A stretch of DNA of 64,000 bases. Source: Pogonophryne albipinna (taxonomy: Eukaryota; Chordata; Actinopteri; Perciformes; Artedidraconidae). Positions 63,967 to 64,000 of the stretch are shown in pieces; the stretch's first letter is position 1, and every line of letters begins with the position of its first letter. The stretch spans positions 13,505,087-13,569,086 of the forward strand of contig CM053256.1 in NCBI GenBank assembly GCA_028583405.1, written 5' to 3'. A program made the position numbers and the translations under genes. Under the pieces are notes generated by a model. The model had not been told where the DNA came from and searched no databases. It saw nothing but the letters and a program-made list of their open reading frames with translations.

Positions 63967-64000
63967 CTGAAAAATAAAATCATGAATTGATTAATAAATG

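Larger units (their letters stand above)
60675..64000 (-). mobile_element. hAT transposon, continues past window edge
   Basis: TAGGGCTGCACGATTTTGGG at 60675 (3' end on the minus strand, with GATTGCGAT/AATTGCGATTTTT subterminal repeats) is a hAT-like terminus. The transposase gene on the minus strand is located 0.7 kb inside and runs off the right edge. The TSD cannot be checked. The link of this end to that gene is by position and orientation. Confidence 0.55.

Overview
The window looks like teleost fish (ray-finned) nuclear DNA. It is AT-rich, carries long dinucleotide microsatellites, and is packed with vertebrate and fish-type transposable elements: hAT, Tc1-like, pogo-like, piggyBac-like, Harbinger-like, CR1/L2-type LINE, BEL/Pao and Ty3/gypsy LTR elements, tRNA-derived SINEs and a Helitron-like end. 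Spliced exons with GT/AG borders and C2H2 zinc fingers also indicate a vertebrate. No bacterial operons, CRISPR arrays or rRNA genes are visible. Boundaries were read by eye from terminal inverted repeats (TIRs) and target-site duplications (TSDs).

The only convincing host gene is an intron-poor C2H2 zinc-finger gene on the + strand. Its last exon starts near 18070, codes from 18232 to 20127 (631 aa, about ten fingers) and is followed by an AATAAA. Nearly everything else is repeats or remnants.

Layout. 1-2698: unexplained DNA, a SINE fragment, and a hAT-like element with 5-bp TSDs that carries a nested MITE. 2948-5998: Helitron-like repeat with a minisatellite and a nested hAT. 6037-7775: LINE scrap, SINE, piggyBac-like copy A. 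8086-14535: a three-deep nest in which a LINE ORF2 was hit by a 4.6-kb hAT, whose BED zinc-finger exon was then hit by a young 3.07-kb LTR retrotransposon. 14834-17280: hAT containing a pogo-like deletion derivative. 18070-20372: zinc-finger gene. 20964-24717: small hAT MITE, then piggyBac-like copy B holding a 1.9-kb hAT. 25491-27894: hAT with a TTF/ZMYM1-like zinc finger, interrupted by a MITE. 28199-34110: Harbinger-like MITE and a BEL/Pao Gag-protease relic interrupted twice. 35000-35460: frameshifted THAP-like exon. 35806-39000: LINE interrupted by a Tc1-like element, followed at 39107-40727 by a second Tc1-like element with an uninterrupted transposase ORF. 41226-42091: inverted second copy of the 8086 hAT. 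42893-46755: 3.9-kb element at TTAA sites with nested hATs. 48130-52295: MITE, SINE, an unidentified 202-codon ORF and a LINE end. 52456-55640: hAT with nested MITE and a BED/dimerisation remnant. 56340-60667: hAT relics, LINE-like scrap and piggyBac-like copy C with nested MITEs. 60675 to the right edge: a hAT whose transposase 3' half has three clean exons, with the second copy of the 5-bp-TSD element in one intron.

The elements do not form a pathway. They record successive insertions, and nesting gives their relative ages. The most unusual items are the LTR element in which a lysine-rich reading frame lies between a Gag tail and an integrase-like tail, the BEL relic with a charged ORF where pol should be, the 5-bp-TSD family whose two copies share the same internal MITE, and a piggyBac-like copy with a flipped end.
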